From: Budvicia diplopodorum
GTDB lineage: Bacteria > Pseudomonadota > Gammaproteobacteria > Enterobacterales > Enterobacteriaceae
Direction: 5' to 3'
Assembly: GCF_009800925.1 (NCBI RefSeq)
Contig: NZ_WOYF01000001.1
Coordinates: forward strand, 1-64,000
Length of the DNA: 64,000 bases
Made by a program: the position numbers and the translations under genes. Each line of letters starts with the position of its first letter. Within the stretch, counting starts at the first letter, position 1. Below are positions 54,864 through 64,000 of the stretch, one piece after another. The notes under the pieces were generated by a model, which saw nothing but the letters and a program-made list of their open reading frames with translations, did no database searches and was not told the DNA's origin.

Positions 54864-56212
54864 GATTTAAGTACCGCAAAGAGTTCCAGAGATACGTCAG
54901 GCAACGAACGAGGAACATAAAACTCACAGCAGCGGGCTGCCAGCATGCTTTGTGCCGCCGGATGGGTTAAATCTAAAGCAAAATACTGATTGTCTAGACG
55001 TAACGGAATCGCAGCCGGTACATGGCTTAATGCTTTTAGCGGGATCCCCGACAGCGCGGAGTTGATGATTTGGCTAACGTCGTCCGGTGACCCGGCTTTA
55101 CACAGAACGGGGAACTGTTCCAGCATCTGGTGGGCCGGTAATGACGACCTAACGGAGAGGTAAAAATCGGCCTCTTCCGTTAAGCGGCTGTCCTGCAGGC
55201 GCCCTGTCCAGCGAGTGCCCCGATCCTGCATCAGTTCGATGGCAATCACTCTCGACGGCAGGCTGGCTTCCAGCAGGTTACCGATCAGCTTAAACAACGG
55301 CGGAAAAACCAGATTCAACTGATTGTGTTGATATACCGGAATCGCCTCAACGTCGTGCTCTAGCGAGAAGGTCAGTAAAGCCCCGGCAAGAGAAACTAAC
55401 CGTTGGTAAAGATGCTCTGGGTGACTAACCGGATATTGCTGTATGAATTTAAGCAGCGGCTCGTGGCTGTTTAACGCATTGAGTAGCCAGAATAACGACA
55501 CGTCAGCCACGGCAAATTCGGCCATTTGCTGATTCCGTTCTCTGCGCATGCCCATCAGACGCTGTCTTTTAGACTGAACCTGAGTACACAGCATATCTAG
55601 CTGCTGGGGCAAAATGCCGCTACTGGCGGCCAGGCTGAGCATCGGAGGCAAAAAGACGTTGTCGATGGCAAACAGGCCGTTGGCATCGCGCTTCATGCGC
55701 ACTAGTGGGCAGGTCAGATAATCGCCCTGCTCTTCAAAATCAAACAGCAGAGTTAGCGCGTAGCGTTCAACCGCGATTGACTCATTACCCTGACCAAACA
55801 GGTCTTGGATATCTACCCATTCCTGACGATAGCGCAACGGTCGCTCTGAATACGCCCCTTCCTGATGACAGTTACCGCCGTTAGCGTGTAACAGCGGTAG
55901 CCCAAGAAGAACCGTAACCTCGGTGCGATCTGCAGGAATACTCTGAAGTAAGTCGCGCGCCGGCGGTAGTGCATCAGATACATCGGTATCGATCCACGTA
56001 CCATCGGGAAAGCGCACGCTTAGGCTTTCAGCATTCAGTTTGTTCAGCGATAGGGCTTGTGAATCAAAAGCAACTCGTTGAATACCCCAAGGGTTTGCCA
56101 GACTAAGCCGGGCAATTTGATCGTTACTAAACGCTTCCCATCGGCTTTGCTGCTGAAACTGTTCCGGCGACAAAAACGCACCTTCGCTCCATAACGGGCG
56201 GTGGATCTTCAT
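54860..56212 (-). CDS. tssK: T6SS baseplate protein TssK
   Basis: A trimeric connector between baseplate and membrane complex, 450 aa. The canonical N-terminus MKIHRPLWSEGAFLSPEQFQ begins at the ATG at 56212, with GGAG 8 bases upstream. A longer frame to 56341 merely translates the intergenic repeat c and is not credible. Further markers are PARDLLQSIPADRTEVTVLLGLPLL and LLTFSLEHDVEAIPVYQHNQL. Confidence 0.94.
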   Translation of the reverse strand: MKIHRPLWSEGAFLSPEQFQQQSRWEAFSNDQIARLSLANPWGIQRVAFDSQALSLNKLNAESLSVRFPDGTWIDTDVSDALPPARDLLQSIPADRTEVTVLLGLPLLHANGGNCHQEGAYSERPLRYRQEWVDIQDLFGQGNESIAVERYALTLLFDFEEQGDYLTCPLVRMKRDANGLFAIDNVFLPPMLSLAASSGILPQQLDMLCTQVQSKRQRLMGMRRERNQQMAEFAVADVSLFWLLNALNSHEPLLKFIQQYPVSHPEHLYQRLVSLAGALLTFSLEHDVEAIPVYQHNQLNLVFPPLFKLIGNLLEASLPSRVIAIELMQDRGTRWTGRLQDSRLTEEADFYLSVRSSLPAHQMLEQFPVLCKAGSPDDVSQIINSALSGIPLKALSHVPAAIPLRLDNQYFALDLTHPAAQSMLAARCCEFYVPRSLPDVSLELFAVLKS

Positions 56213-56225
56213 TATTTCAAACTCC

Positions 56226-56352
56226 AGATATCCCCTTCGTACCTGACGTTTCCGGGGTATTGCTGCCTTCACTTCCCCCGAATCACTGACTTGCGTCAGC
56301 TCATCGGGCTTCACTCGTTTGCGGCTTACCGGCAATGCCAAGCACTTTGGGT
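56226..56352. repeat. Intergenic palindromic repeat, copy c (after tssC)
   Basis: The sequence runs TATCCCCTTCGTACC ... CCCCCGAATCACTGAC ... GTCAGCTCATCGGGCTTCACTCG ... CACTTTGGGTATA. This is the fullest version of the element also present as copies a and b. The centre CTGACTTGCGTCAG is a small hairpin. It occupies nearly all of the tssC-tssK gap. Confidence 0.75.
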
Positions 56353-56359
56353 ATAAAAA

Positions 56360-57895
56360 TTAGGCCTTGGCTTTCGGCATTTGCGAAACCATAGATAAAT
56401 TGATATCCATGCCTTCGATCTGGAAGTGAGGAATCAGGAAGGTCTTCACGCGGAAGAATCCTGGGTTATCGTCAATATCTTCAACGATAACTTTGGCCTG
56501 ACGCAGCGGATGCGATGCCTGAACTTCATCGCTTGGATCGGTCATTTCAGTCACCAGATTGTTGATCCAGGCGTTCAGTTCCAGCTCTAATACGCGGCGA
56601 TCTTTGGTGGCACCGATATTTTCACGCTGAATAACTTTCAGGTAATGGGCAATGCGCGACAGTAAGAAGATATAGGGTAAACGAGCATTAATACGGCTGT
56701 TGGCCGTGGCTTCTTTGGTGTCGTACAACGCCGCTTTCTGCGCTGAGTTAGCCGAGAAGAAGCACGCGTAGTCACGGTTTTTATAAAATGACAGCGGGAT
56801 AAACCCAAGGTTAGCAAACTCAAATTCACGGGTTTCAGGGATCAGAACTTCAGTCGGGATTTTCACCTGATTACCGGTACCCAAATCATAAAGGTGGATA
56901 GGTAAATCATCGACTAAACCACCGGCCTGCGGGCCACGAACCTGTACACACCAACCGTTGCGCACGAAGCTTTTCACCATATTGGCAGCAAAAGCAAATG
57001 AAGCATTGGTCCATAGGTAGCGGTCATGATCCGGCCCTTTAACCTGTTCGATATAGTTAAAGTTGCGCACGGGAACGGTATCCGGGCCGTATGGCAAGCG
57101 GGCCAATACGCGCGGTAGGGTTAAACCGACGTAGCGAGAATCATCGGTCTCGCGAAAGCTCTTCCACTTGGTGTATTCAGCGCGGTCAAAGTAGTTAGCA
57201 ATATCTTTGATTGCGGCCACTTCTTCCATATTTTCTTTACCAAAGAAAGCAGGACCAACCGAGGCGATAAACGGCATGTGGGCGGCAGCGGCAACCTTAG
57301 AAATATTGCGCAGTAACGCGATATCCTGCGGGCCACGGTCAAACTCATAGTTAGAAATTGTCACGCCGATAGGTTCGCCGCCTGGGGTGTCATATTCCTG
57401 AATATAAGTATGGCGGAAGAAGCCGGTTTGGATGGTTTCAGGCGCGTCTTCGAAATCTTGCTGTAACGCTTCTTTCGATGCATCCAGCACTTCGATTCTG
57501 ACGTTGCGACGAAAATCGGTGCGATCGACCAGAAACTTCAGGCCACGCCAGGCTGATTCAATAGACTGGAATTCAGGGTGGTGCATGATGGCGTCTAGCT
57601 GCTCGCTTAGCTGTTGGTCGATTTGGCTAATATGGTAATCAAGCAGGCTTTTATCCAGTTTGTCGACCTTCTGCGCTGACTGCTGAACCATGTTCAGAAA
57701 AACGTTTACCGCCATGGTTACGCGTTCGTCGGCGGAGGCTTCGGCTAAGGCATCGTTGTCCTGAAATTTAACGATATCGTCAAACTGTACAACCGGAGTC
57801 AGGTTAATTTTATCAAACAGAGACTGATAAACGCTGGTGGCCTCTTTCACCATGCTACTTCCCGCTTTTGGAGCGTCGATATTTTTCGTAGACAT
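56360..57895 (-). CDS. tssC: T6SS sheath large subunit TssC
   Basis: A 511-aa contractile sheath subunit, collinear with VipB/TssC. Markers include LDKSLLDYHISQIDQQLSEQ, ESAWRGLKFLVDRTDF, FASVGPAFFG-like FIASVGPAFFGKENM, LARLPYGPDTVPV, WTNASFAFAANM and the C-terminal FRVKTFLIPHFQIEGMDI. AAGGATAGATTT precedes the ATG. It lies 40 bases after tssB. The repeat c follows its stop codon at once. Confidence 0.96.
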   Translation of the reverse strand: MSTKNIDAPKAGSSMVKEATSVYQSLFDKINLTPVVQFDDIVKFQDNDALAEASADERVTMAVNVFLNMVQQSAQKVDKLDKSLLDYHISQIDQQLSEQLDAIMHHPEFQSIESAWRGLKFLVDRTDFRRNVRIEVLDASKEALQQDFEDAPETIQTGFFRHTYIQEYDTPGGEPIGVTISNYEFDRGPQDIALLRNISKVAAAAHMPFIASVGPAFFGKENMEEVAAIKDIANYFDRAEYTKWKSFRETDDSRYVGLTLPRVLARLPYGPDTVPVRNFNYIEQVKGPDHDRYLWTNASFAFAANMVKSFVRNGWCVQVRGPQAGGLVDDLPIHLYDLGTGNQVKIPTEVLIPETREFEFANLGFIPLSFYKNRDYACFFSANSAQKAALYDTKEATANSRINARLPYIFLLSRIAHYLKVIQRENIGATKDRRVLELELNAWINNLVTEMTDPSDEVQASHPLRQAKVIVEDIDDNPGFFRVKTFLIPHFQIEGMDINLSMVSQMPKAKA

Positions 57896-57935
57896 AAATC
57901 TATCCTTAAATTAATACGTATCAAGAAAGTGGCAA

Positions 57936-58448
57936 TTACTGAGGTTCAGAACCGTTAGGTAAAGTGCCAATCGCAGCAAGCTCAGCGCGTAAATCGTCTG
58001 ATAATTGCTCGTCTTTCAGAATGCGTTCGAGTTCCAGGCGGAAAGTTGCGTTGTCGAGTAAATTAGATTTGAGGTCGCGTAATAAATTACGCATGGCAAG
58101 CAGGGAACGCAGCGCGGGAATTTGTTTAGCAACCTGCTCTGGTTCAAAATCTTTCATCTCTTTAAAGCTAAGGGAGATATTAGTCTCAGTATCATCACCG
58201 GCTAACGTATTCTTAATAGTCAGCTTAGCTTTAGGGTTTAAATCGGTCAGAACGGCGTTAAAGTTATTCTTATTAATGGAAATCTTTTCCCGCTCAGCAA
58301 TCGGACGATTTTCCTGGCCATGGCTATAATCTCCCATGACTAATATCTTAAGCGGTAGCTCAACCTTCTTCTGGGCGCCACCGGTGTGTAGATCTAACTT
58401 TATATTGATACGGGCTGCGGGAACTTCATTTTGAAAACTATCGGCCAT
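57936..58448 (-). CDS. tssB: T6SS sheath small subunit TssB
   Basis: A 170-aa VipA-like partner of TssC, probably the first gene of the T6SS transcript. Markers are ARINIKLDLHTGGAQKKVELPLKILVMGDYS and LSFKEMKDFEPEQVAKQIPALRSLLAMRNLLRDLKSNLLDN. I chose the ATG at 58448: AGGA is 8 bases upstream and MADSFQNEVP is the typical start. A longer frame to 58487 is less likely. Confidence 0.94.
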   Translation of the reverse strand: MADSFQNEVPAARINIKLDLHTGGAQKKVELPLKILVMGDYSHGQENRPIAEREKISINKNNFNAVLTDLNPKAKLTIKNTLAGDDTETNISLSFKEMKDFEPEQVAKQIPALRSLLAMRNLLRDLKSNLLDNATFRLELERILKDEQLSDDLRAELAAIGTLPNGSEPQ

Positions 58449-58525
58449 AATATTAGTCCTGATCCTTGTTGATAAAATATTCCACAATTACGTCCCTATT
58501 TCCTTGTGTATAACATCATCGAAAT

Positions 58526-58552
58526 ATCCGAATATCGGATGGGGTTATCCCC
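58526..58552. promoter_or_regulatory. Adjacent palindromes upstream of tssB
   Basis: A perfect 15-bp palindrome ATCCGA-ATA-TCGGAT (58526-58540) is followed at once by GGGG-TTAT-CCCC (58541-58552), about 78 bases before the first T6SS gene. Their position suits an operator controlling the whole cluster. No regulator gene lies within the cluster, and the binding protein is unknown. Confidence 0.4.
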
Positions 58553-59241
58553 CACGGTCAATATCTGTGGCTCTGCTTATCGATTTATATAGGTGGTTGA
58601 TATAGTTACTTAATCACGCGCGTTTATTGATCAAAAACAGGCATTCAATATTTATCAATAGAGTTTTAACCACGTATAATTCATTAGGTTAGGAGAGATA
58701 TAATCACCCGACTCAATTCAACAAACTAAACAACTATTCAGAAACATTGGCTTATGATTATCAGTAGAACAAGTTATTGCTTTATAGCAGAATTAGAATT
58801 TCATGAATACCTGTCAACTTTAACAGCTATCATTTTGTATAATTTTATGAACATAGAGGGGGTCAAAATAAATAATTTAAATTCTAAAAAGTGTGGTCAT
58901 TTAAAATATTTATATTTATTAGTTAGTAACGTTAATTGAATTCCAATGGTGAAGATAATCGCAATCACTAACAACATTATTTTTATACAAATAATGACTA
59001 TTAAAGCATCGTTATAGTGATTGTATTTAATGAGATTGGAATACAAAAAAGACGGTTTTTATATATCTATACTCTGATTTTAACCAAAAAATCACTAAAT
59101 GCGCGGTGGGAAAAATTAATATTGAGGATATTTGTTTGTATTAATGAAATATGACCATTAATTTATCTATTAATAAATTCAGCTCAATATTCAAAATAGT
59201 TATTAAACTAAACTGTAACATATAATTTTATATCAACTGGG
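58553..59241. other. AT-rich spacer between tssB and btuD
   Basis: About 690 bases, strongly AT-rich, with no credible gene. A 61-codon plus-strand frame at 58754-58939 lacks a ribosome site and has no recognisable features. The composition is typical of promoter regions bound by H-NS in enterobacteria. It probably holds the T6SS promoter on the left side. Confidence 0.5.
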
Positions 59242-60000
59242 TCAGTTAATATCCTTTGGTATTAACCATCTTTGATTGCCAGCCTGAAAGAGCTCAAATT
59301 TTACATTAAAAACGTTCTCAATATTTTCTGGCTGCATGACATCAACGGTATCCCCTGCAGCAATTAAGATGCCTCGTTCCAATAACCAGACCTCATCAGC
59401 ATAGTGTAATGTATGGTTCAAGTTATGGGCGCTGACGATCGCCGTTCGTCCCTGTGCGCAAAATAATCGAAGTAATCGGTTAAGCGCTGACTGCTGAGCT
59501 ACGTCCAGACTATTCATGGGTTCATCAAGCAGCAACATGTGGCTATCAGGGTTAAGCGATGGCCAGACCTGAAGAAAAATAGCGGCAAGACGCACCCTTT
59601 GCCACTCACCGCCGGACAGCTGGGATAGCGGGCGTTCAAGTTTATCGGTCAGTTCCAAATGCTCAGATAAAAACATAACGGTTTGTTCAATATCACCGGC
59701 ATTGGCTGATTTTGGCTGATGAAGCGCAATGTACTGGAATACCTGCATCATAGAACGGTTATCCTGCTGTTGGCTTAAATAAGCGCGCAGTCGAGACAGC
59801 TCTGCCCCGCTATAACCACTCAGTTTTCGATCGTTTAGCTCAATTGCCCCATCGTAAGGTAGTAGCCCGGCAATACAGGAAAGCAATGTGCTTTTCCCTG
59901 CCCCATTCGGGCCGATAATGTGAATCAGTCTTCCCGGTTTTGCTGAAGTGCTGATACCCAATAACCTTGGCGATAAACTGACATCAATAAGTTTTAACAT
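59242..60000 (-). CDS. btuD: Vitamin B12 ABC transporter ATP-binding protein
   Basis: The ATPase of the BtuCDF cobalamin importer. Walker A is GPNGAGKS (30-37), the signature LSGGEWQR precedes Walker [13 protein letters not shown], and SAHNLNH supplies the switch histidine. The ATG at 60000 gives 252 aa, close to E. coli (249). A longer frame only reads back into btuC. It overlaps the end of btuC by 17 bases. The btuE gene that lies between btuC and btuD in E. coli is absent. Confidence 0.95.
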   Translation of the reverse strand: MLKLIDVSLSPRLLGISTSAKPGRLIHIIGPNGAGKSTLLSCIAGLLPYDGAIELNDRKLSGYSGAELSRLRAYLSQQQDNRSMMQVFQYIALHQPKSANAGDIEQTVMFLSEHLELTDKLERPLSQLSGGEWQRVRLAAIFLQVWPSLNPDSHMLLLDEPMNSLDVAQQSALNRLLRLFCAQGRTAIVSAHNLNHTLHYADEVWLLERGILIAAGDTVDVMQPENIENVFNVKFELFQAGNQRWLIPKDIN

Positions 60001-60985
60001 TGCGCAATAGCATCCAAATAAACAAAGGAGCACCCAGCGTTGAGGTGATCACCCCGATTGGCAACTCTGCCGATGAGAGAACAATCCGCGACATCAGATC
60101 GGCCAGTAAGAGAATGCTGGCACCGGATAACGCGCAGCCGGTAAGCAAATAGCGATGATCGGTAATTCCTGACAGGCGCAGCATATGAGGAATAATTAAG
60201 CCAATAAAGCCGATGATACCGGCCAGCGCCACGCTAACACCCACCACCCAGGCTATCATCAACACGAATATATTACGCCAGAGGACCAAAGGGACGCCCA
60301 ACTGGCGAGCCTGATTTTCTCCTAGCGAGAGTAAATTGAGTTTATTTCCTTGATAGGTTAGCCAGATAATCGCCGGGAAGAGCGCCAGAATCAGCCATAT
60401 TTGTTGCCAGCCGATGCCACCGAAGCTCCCCATTAGCCAGTAAAGCAGCTGACGGAGGTCTAGGCTAGAGCTGAAGTAAACCGCCCATGTCATGACGGCG
60501 CTACAGGCAATGCTTAGGGCAAAGCCGATGAGTAATAGACTGGCGCCAGATAGCAGTTTTCTTCTGGAAAGTGCTAATAGAATCAGGGTTAAAACCAGCG
60601 CGCCGATAATCGCATTCAGGCTGAGAAGCCAAACGGGAAGTAGCCCACCGCCAAGCAATATGGTGAGCACTAAGGCCACGCCGGCACCGTTAGCAACGCC
60701 CAATAAACCGGGTTCAGAAAGTGGGTTATCAAACAAAGACTGCATCACCGCCCCAGACATCGCAAGGCCAGCACCGACCATAATCACGGCGAACGTTCTG
60801 GGTAAGCGAAGCTGCCAAACGAATAGCTGAGCCCGCTCGCTCATCCATTGGGATGGCGGTAACCAGATGTCACCAACGGATAGGCTGAGTACAAAAGTGA
60901 CAGCCAATAACAAACCCAACAGGCCAAGTTTAAGCTTATCCCGCTGTTGTTGCCGTTGCTGAAGATGAGTAAAGCGCAGGGTCAT
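59984..60985 (-). CDS. btuC: Vitamin B12 ABC transporter permease
   Basis: A 333-aa FecCD-type permease with about ten membrane helices. Diagnostic segments are [55 protein letters not shown] (coupling helix for BtuD) and [16 protein letters not shown]. The ATG at 60985 gives the E. coli-like N-terminus; a longer frame to 61039 runs back toward the ihfA terminator and is unlikely. Confidence 0.95.
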   Translation of the reverse strand: MTLRFTHLQQRQQQRDKLKLGLLGLLLAVTFVLSLSVGDIWLPPSQWMSERAQLFVWQLRLPRTFAVIMVGAGLAMSGAVMQSLFDNPLSEPGLLGVANGAGVALVLTILLGGGLLPVWLLSLNAIIGALVLTLILLALSRRKLLSGASLLLIGFALSIACSAVMTWAVYFSSSLDLRQLLYWLMGSFGGIGWQQIWLILALFPAIIWLTYQGNKLNLLSLGENQARQLGVPLVLWRNIFVLMIAWVVGVSVALAGIIGFIGLIIPHMLRLSGITDHRYLLTGCALSGASILLLADLMSRIVLSSAELPIGVITSTLGAPLFIWMLLRNVKTY

Positions 60986-61042
60986 GTTGTATCTACGTAA
61001 GGCTTTAGCGTTAAAAATTTCAGATATCGAATAATACAAAAG

Positions 61043-61068
61043 AAAAAGGCTGCTTGCGCAGCCTTTTT
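61043..61068. terminator. Terminator after ihfA
   Basis: AAAAAGGCTGC pairs perfectly with GCAGCCTTTTT around a 4-base loop. On the minus strand it lies 12 bases after the ihfA stop and carries a U-run. It separates pheST-ihfA from btuC. Confidence 0.9.
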
Positions 61069-61080
61069 GATCTAATGTCT

Positions 61081-61377
61081 TTATTCTTTAGGAGTAGCGT
61101 TCTCAACCCGGCTCTTTAACTTCTGCCCCGGACGGAAAGTAACTACCCGGCGTGCAGTGATTGGAATATCTTCGCCGGTTTTCGGGTTACGCCCCGGGCG
61201 TTGACTCTTATCACGCAGGTCAAAATTACCGAATCCGGAAAGTTTGACTTGCTCACCATTTTCTAAAGCTCTACGGACTTCTTCAAAAAATAGTTCTACG
61301 AGATCTTTTGAATCACGTTTGCTCAAGTTCAACTTTTCGCATAAGTGTTCAGACATTTCAGCTTTAGTAAGCGCCAT
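61081..61377 (-). CDS. ihfA: Integration host factor subunit alpha
   Basis: A 98-aa DNA-bending protein that pairs with IhfB and is used in recombination, replication and sigma-54 promoters. The HU/IHF fold is evident: [22 protein letters not shown] helices and the beta-arm [25 protein letters not shown] with the intercalating proline. It begins 4 bases after pheT, the normal enterobacterial arrangement. Confidence 0.97.
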   Translation of the reverse strand: MALTKAEMSEHLCEKLNLSKRDSKDLVELFFEEVRRALENGEQVKLSGFGNFDLRDKSQRPGRNPKTGEDIPITARRVVTFRPGQKLKSRVENATPKE

Positions 61378-61381
61378 AGGT

Positions 61382-63769
61382 TCAATCTCTCAAGGATGCT
61401 TGGAATCGCTGTTTCAGTGCCTCTACGCATTCAGCAACCGTAGCGGCAATTTCCTCTTCTTCTAGCGTACGCGTGGTATTCTGTAACGTTAGGCTAATAG
61501 CCAGACTCTTATAGCCGTCTGGTACGCCCTTGCCACGGTATACGTCAAATAAGTTTACGCCAACCGTCTGATTTACGCCAACTTTTTTGCATAATTCTAA
61601 TACATTGGCAGCGGGCACGCTTTCAGCCACAACAATTGCGATATCTCTGCGGTTCGCCGGGAAGCGGGAAACCTCTTTAGCCAGCGGTACTTGACGCTCT
61701 GAGAGCTTGTCCCATAACAGCTCAAACACCACTGTACGACCGTTTAGATCGAGCTTACGCTCTAGCTCAGGGTGCACCACACCGATGTACCCAATGTGTT
61801 TACCATCAAGATAAATAGCCGCACTCTGGCCTGGATGTAATGCCGGGTTTGCTTCGACTTTAAATTCAATCTCAGACAATTTACCCGTTAACTCTAACAC
61901 AGCTTCAAGATCGCCTTTTAAATCATAGAAGTCAATTGCTTCACGCGCAAGATCCCAATGTTCCTCACAACGATTGCCCGCGATCACACCGGCCAGCATT
62001 AGTTCTTGTTTAACGCCTAAATCCGAAGCGGCATCAGGCACAAAGCGTAATCCGCTCTCAAACAGGCGCAGCCTGCTCTGCTGACGATTTTGGTTATACA
62101 CCACCGCGCTTAATAAGCCAGTCCAAAGAGACAGGCGCATGGCGGACATTTCAACTGAAATCGGGCTAGGTAAAATCAACGCTTCTTGATCAGGATGCAG
62201 CAGGCTTTGTACTTTAGGATCGACAAAACTATAGGTAATGGCTTCCTGATAGCCGCGATCGACCAGCAGCGTTTTCACTCGCCGTAACGAAAGAGTTGCT
62301 TCGCGATGGGCGGTCATGACTAAATCAGCCCGAAGCGGTACGTCCGGAACGCTGTTATAGCCATAAACGCGGATAATTTCTTCGATCAGATCTTCTTCAA
62401 TCGCCATATCGAAGCGCCAGCTTGGTGCAACAGCAGTCCAGCTATCGCCGTTATAAGTCACGTTACAACCCAGACGCGTAAGAATGTCAGTCACTTGCTC
62501 ATCGGGGATAACATGACCCACTAATCGGTCGAGCTTGTGACGGCGCAGCACAATCGTCGCAGGTTTAGGCAACTGGGCTTTATCCGTTACGTCAACAACC
62601 GGCCCCGCTTGCCCACCACAGATTTCCAGCAGCAGCGCTGTCGCTCGTTCAATCGCGCGTTCTTGAAGAGCAGGATCCACGCCGCGCTCATAGCGATGGG
62701 AAGCGTCGGTGTGCAGACCATAACGACGCGCACGGCCAACAATGGCAAGCGGATTAAAATAGGCGCACTCAAGGAATACGTCTTTGGTCTCTTCGTTAAC
62801 GCCGGAATGCTCACCGCCAAAAATGCCGCCTAATGCCAGCGTTTTTTGATGATCGGCTATCACAACGATATCTTGATTAAGCTTAACCTTGTTGCCATCA
62901 AGCAGAACCAGCTCTTCACCCTCTTTCGCCATGCGCACAACAATTCCGCCGTCGATACGAGCCAAATCAAACGCGTGCATAGGATGACCCAGTTCCAGCA
63001 AAACGTAATTGGTCACGTCAACCACCGGATCGATAGAACGAATTCCGCAGCGACGCAGCTTTTCACTCATCCACAGCGGCGTAGAGGCTTTAACGTTGAT
63101 ACCCTTTACCACGCGGCCTAAATAGCGCGGACAGGCTTGTGAAGCGTCGACCTGAATAGATATCGTGTCTGGTATAGTAGCCATTACCGGCGTCATGTCC
63201 GGTTCGATTAACGGTAATTTATTAATAACCGCAACGTCACGGGCTACGCCGATAATGCCTAAGCAGTCGGCACGGTTAGGCGTAACGCTAATCTCGACGG
63301 TCACATCATTGAGTTTCAGATATTCACGCAGGTCTTGGCCAATGGGGGCGTCTTCTGGCAGCTCAATGATACCGTTATGGTCTTCGCTGATACCCAGTTC
63401 AGAGAATGAACACAGCATACCTTCAGACGGCTCACCGCGTAGCTTAGCGGCCTTAATTTTAAAATCACCCGGCAGTACTGCGCCAACGGTGGCACAGGCC
63501 ACGGTTAGCCCCTGACGACAGTTCGGGGCCCCGCAAACGATATCCAGCAGCCTATCGCCGCCAACGTTAACTTTGGTTACCCGCAGCTTATCGGCATTAG
63601 GATGTTGACCACACTCAACCACACGCCCGATAACAACACCGGTAAAGTCGCCGGCGACAGGCTCAACGCCGTCAACTTCCAAGCCAGCCATGGTGACCTG
63701 CTCTGATAAAGCTTCACGACTAATTGCAGGGTTGACCCATTCACGCAACCAGGATTCACTGAATTTCAT
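61382..63769 (-). CDS. pheT: Phenylalanyl-tRNA synthetase beta subunit
   Basis: With PheS forms the alpha2-beta2 enzyme that charges tRNA-Phe. It has 795 aa, identical in length to E. coli. The order is an N-terminal EMAP/OB tRNA-binding domain (about 39-148, [25 protein letters not shown]), the B3/B4 editing region ([11 protein letters not shown]), the B5 domain and a catalytic-like core ([19 protein letters not shown]). A C-terminal anticodon-binding domain ([14 protein letters not shown]) ends the protein. It is co-transcribed with pheS (16-base gap). Confidence 0.97.
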   Translation of the reverse strand: MKFSESWLREWVNPAISREALSEQVTMAGLEVDGVEPVAGDFTGVVIGRVVECGQHPNADKLRVTKVNVGGDRLLDIVCGAPNCRQGLTVACATVGAVLPGDFKIKAAKLRGEPSEGMLCSFSELGISEDHNGIIELPEDAPIGQDLREYLKLNDVTVEISVTPNRADCLGIIGVARDVAVINKLPLIEPDMTPVMATIPDTISIQVDASQACPRYLGRVVKGINVKASTPLWMSEKLRRCGIRSIDPVVDVTNYVLLELGHPMHAFDLARIDGGIVVRMAKEGEELVLLDGNKVKLNQDIVVIADHQKTLALGGIFGGEHSGVNEETKDVFLECAYFNPLAIVGRARRYGLHTDASHRYERGVDPALQERAIERATALLLEICGGQAGPVVDVTDKAQLPKPATIVLRRHKLDRLVGHVIPDEQVTDILTRLGCNVTYNGDSWTAVAPSWRFDMAIEEDLIEEIIRVYGYNSVPDVPLRADLVMTAHREATLSLRRVKTLLVDRGYQEAITYSFVDPKVQSLLHPDQEALILPSPISVEMSAMRLSLWTGLLSAVVYNQNRQQSRLRLFESGLRFVPDAASDLGVKQELMLAGVIAGNRCEEHWDLAREAIDFYDLKGDLEAVLELTGKLSEIEFKVEANPALHPGQSAAIYLDGKHIGYIGVVHPELERKLDLNGRTVVFELLWDKLSERQVPLAKEVSRFPANRRDIAIVVAESVPAANVLELCKKVGVNQTVGVNLFDVYRGKGVPDGYKSLAISLTLQNTTRTLEEEEIAATVAECVEALKQRFQASLRD

Positions 63770-63785
63770 GTTTTGGCTCCCGCTA

Positions 63786-64000
<215 letters not shown>

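Noticed and set aside
56213-56341. N-terminal extension of tssK to 56341
   Set aside because: The added 43 codons translate the intergenic palindromic repeat c. The canonical TssK N-terminus and a GGAG ribosome site support the start at 56212.
58754-58939. Plus-strand 61-codon frame in the spacer between tssB and btuD
   Set aside because: It has no ribosome site and no recognisable domain, and open frames of this size arise by chance in such AT-rich DNA.

Overview
The window is chromosomal DNA of a gamma-proteobacterium of the order Enterobacterales. The housekeeping proteins match Escherichia coli closely in sequence and length: TrpE 520 aa, PhoB 229 aa, PpsA 793 aa, AroH 348 aa, LplA 338 aa, IhfA 98 aa, PheT 795 aa. 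TrpG and TrpD are separate genes, as in Serratia and Yersinia, and not fused as in E. coli. Intergenic palindromic repeats of a type I recall from Yersinia and Serratia relatives also occur. The genus cannot be fixed from the sequence alone.

Layout. 1-211 is the right end of an IS4-family insertion sequence. 285-9200 holds a small ABM-type monooxygenase, the RNA helicase dbpA and a complete trp operon (trpL, E, G, D, CF, B, A) with promoter, TrpR operator and attenuator. 9359-9526 is an array of hairpins between convergent trpA and phoR. 9599-16798 carries phoR-phoB (with a Pho box) and the divergent sbcD-sbcC. 16855-18856 is an accessory islet: an AbiEi antitoxin whose AbiEii toxin partner has decayed, then a phage-like run of very small genes ending in an Nlp/SfsB-type DNA-binding protein. 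18947-23723 has ppsA, ppsR and aroH in the E. coli order. 23887-25597 is a second, AT-rich islet: an AbiTii-domain gene cut by an in-frame amber codon, plus a small membrane protein. 25678-29830 carries lplA, a VOC-fold protein, a YafY-type WYL regulator, nlpC and ltaE.

29959-58448 is one long minus-strand type VI secretion system (T6SS) cluster with all 13 core components (tssA to tssM, including hcp, vgrG and clpV). It also has a PAAR tip protein, a DUF4123 adaptor, a VasX-like pore-forming effector candidate, a DUF6708 candidate immunity protein, an OmpA-type peptidoglycan anchor (currently frameshifted) and an unfamiliar membrane protein with a degenerate thiolase-like C-terminal half. 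59242 to the end returns to conserved backbone: btuD, btuC, ihfA, pheT and the 3' end of pheS. In E. coli nlpC, btuDEC, ihfA and pheTS are close neighbours, so the T6SS occupies a break in that conserved segment.

How the parts fit. The trp operon and aroH supply tryptophan, and both have TrpR-like operators. PpsR controls PpsA by phosphorylation next door. In the T6SS, TssJLM plus the OmpA protein form the envelope complex, TssAEFGK the baseplate and cap, TssBC the sheath, Hcp the tube, VgrG/PAAR the spike and ClpV the recycling ATPase. The 3' part of vgrG together with adaptor, effector and immunity genes is AT-rich relative to the core and looks like an exchangeable cargo cassette. The most interesting items are this cassette, the thiolase-like T6SS protein, the Gly/Ser/Ala-rich insertions in VgrG, the repeats placed directly after tssC and hcp, the frameshifted OmpA gene, and the two broken abortive-infection loci.
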